A stretch of DNA of 5,479 nt from JAUWCW01 sp030609125 [NCBI: Candidatus Rokuibacteriota bacterium] (lineage in GTDB: Bacteria; JAUVQV01). The notes below the pieces were generated by a model that was given only the letters and a program-made list of their open reading frames with translations, ran no database searches and was not told the origin of the DNA. The stretch lies in assembly GCA_030609125.1 (NCBI GenBank), contig JAUWCW010000157.1:1-5479 (forward strand), given 5' to 3'. The translations under genes were made by a program, and so were the position numbers. Position 1 is the stretch's first letter; every line of letters starts with the position of its first letter. Shown piece after piece: positions 5,244-5,479 of this stretch.

Positions 5244-5298
5244 GACCCTACCTGGTGTGCCTGACTCTCATTCCGCAGATCTGGGGGTTTATTTCTCG

Positions 5299-5478
5299 TC
5301 AATTTTCGGCGGCGGTTTTTTGACCTGCACAGAACAACCGGGCCGGCACCTTCATCAGTGAGAGAACCTGCTTTTGCAAGTCGGTCAGTTCGGGTTCAAA
5401 GGTCTGGAGGAGTTGACCATCCTTTCGCAGCTGGTGTCTTTCAGCGAGAGCGAAAAGTTTGAGGATCTGTTGTGCCGT
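5299..5478 (-). CDS. C-terminal end of an unidentified protein, possibly a DDE transposase
   Basis: The frame is open from the right edge to a TGA at 5301-5299, giving 59 residues with no start in view near the edge. It contains ILKLFALAERHQL, then LTDLQKQVLSLMKVPARLF. This recalls the C-terminal tails of some IS4/IS1634-like transposases (Leu-rich helix, then 'LT..Q..VL.L..VP...'), but no catalytic residue is in the window. The family is therefore a guess. It lies upstream of brnTA on the same strand, with 55 nt between its stop and the -35 box of the brnTA promoter. A mobile-element remnant would fit the accessory character of this side. Confidence 0.35.
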   Translation of the reverse strand, partial: TAQQILKLFALAERHQLRKDGQLLQTFEPELTDLQKQVLSLMKVPARLFCAGQKTAAEN

Positions 5479-5479
5479 A

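Noticed and set aside
1-5479. CRISPR array, tRNA or rRNA gene
   Set aside because: No regularly spaced direct repeats, cloverleaf-like segments or rRNA-like blocks were seen.

Overview
The window suggests an anaerobic, GC-rich bacterium, probably a deltaproteobacterium-like lineage (Desulfobacterota or a neighbour). The pointers are a single-cluster ferredoxin with an Asp in the cluster motif, a soluble family-2 glycosyltransferase carrying the HPDYQY motif, and a TMTC-like membrane protein with TPRs. This taxonomic guess is inference from family knowledge; no marker gene is present.

Left part (about 1-3915), GC-rich and chromosome-like. A ferredoxin gene runs off the left edge on the minus strand. 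It is divergent from a tight three-gene plus-strand operon. The roughly 230-bp region between them holds two good sigma70-type promoters facing away from each other (both TTGAAA, 17-nt spacers, -10 boxes TATCAT and TATACT), with a GC-rich inverted repeat between the two -35 boxes. A strong stem-loop lies at the predicted 5' end of the ferredoxin transcript. The operon encodes a dolichol-phosphate-mannose-synthase-like glycosyltransferase, a zinc-ribbon SAM methyltransferase with a C-terminal hydrophobic segment, and a 616-residue polytopic protein. The last has the layout of the eukaryotic TMTC O-mannosyltransferases: an N-terminal Asp-Asp loop, many membrane helices, then six exact 34-residue TPR units. 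The genes are 7 nt apart and then overlap by 4 nt (GTGA). A lipid-linked sugar donor synthase followed by a GT-C/TPR transferase suggests an envelope glycan or protein O-glycosylation pathway. This is the most interesting unit in the window.

Right part (about 3943-5479), clearly more AT-rich and with every gene on the minus strand, has an accessory character. In reading order from the right edge it holds: the C-terminal end of an unidentified, possibly transposase, reading frame; a BrnT/BrnA toxin-antitoxin pair with a clear palindromic operator inside its promoter; a 184-nt spacer without a convincing gene; a DUF3467 protein; and a small helix-hairpin-helix protein of the Cdd1 ('pathogenicity locus') family. 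It meets the operon convergently, with only 27 bp and no obvious terminator between the two stop codons.

No rRNA, tRNA, CRISPR array or complete insertion sequence was seen.
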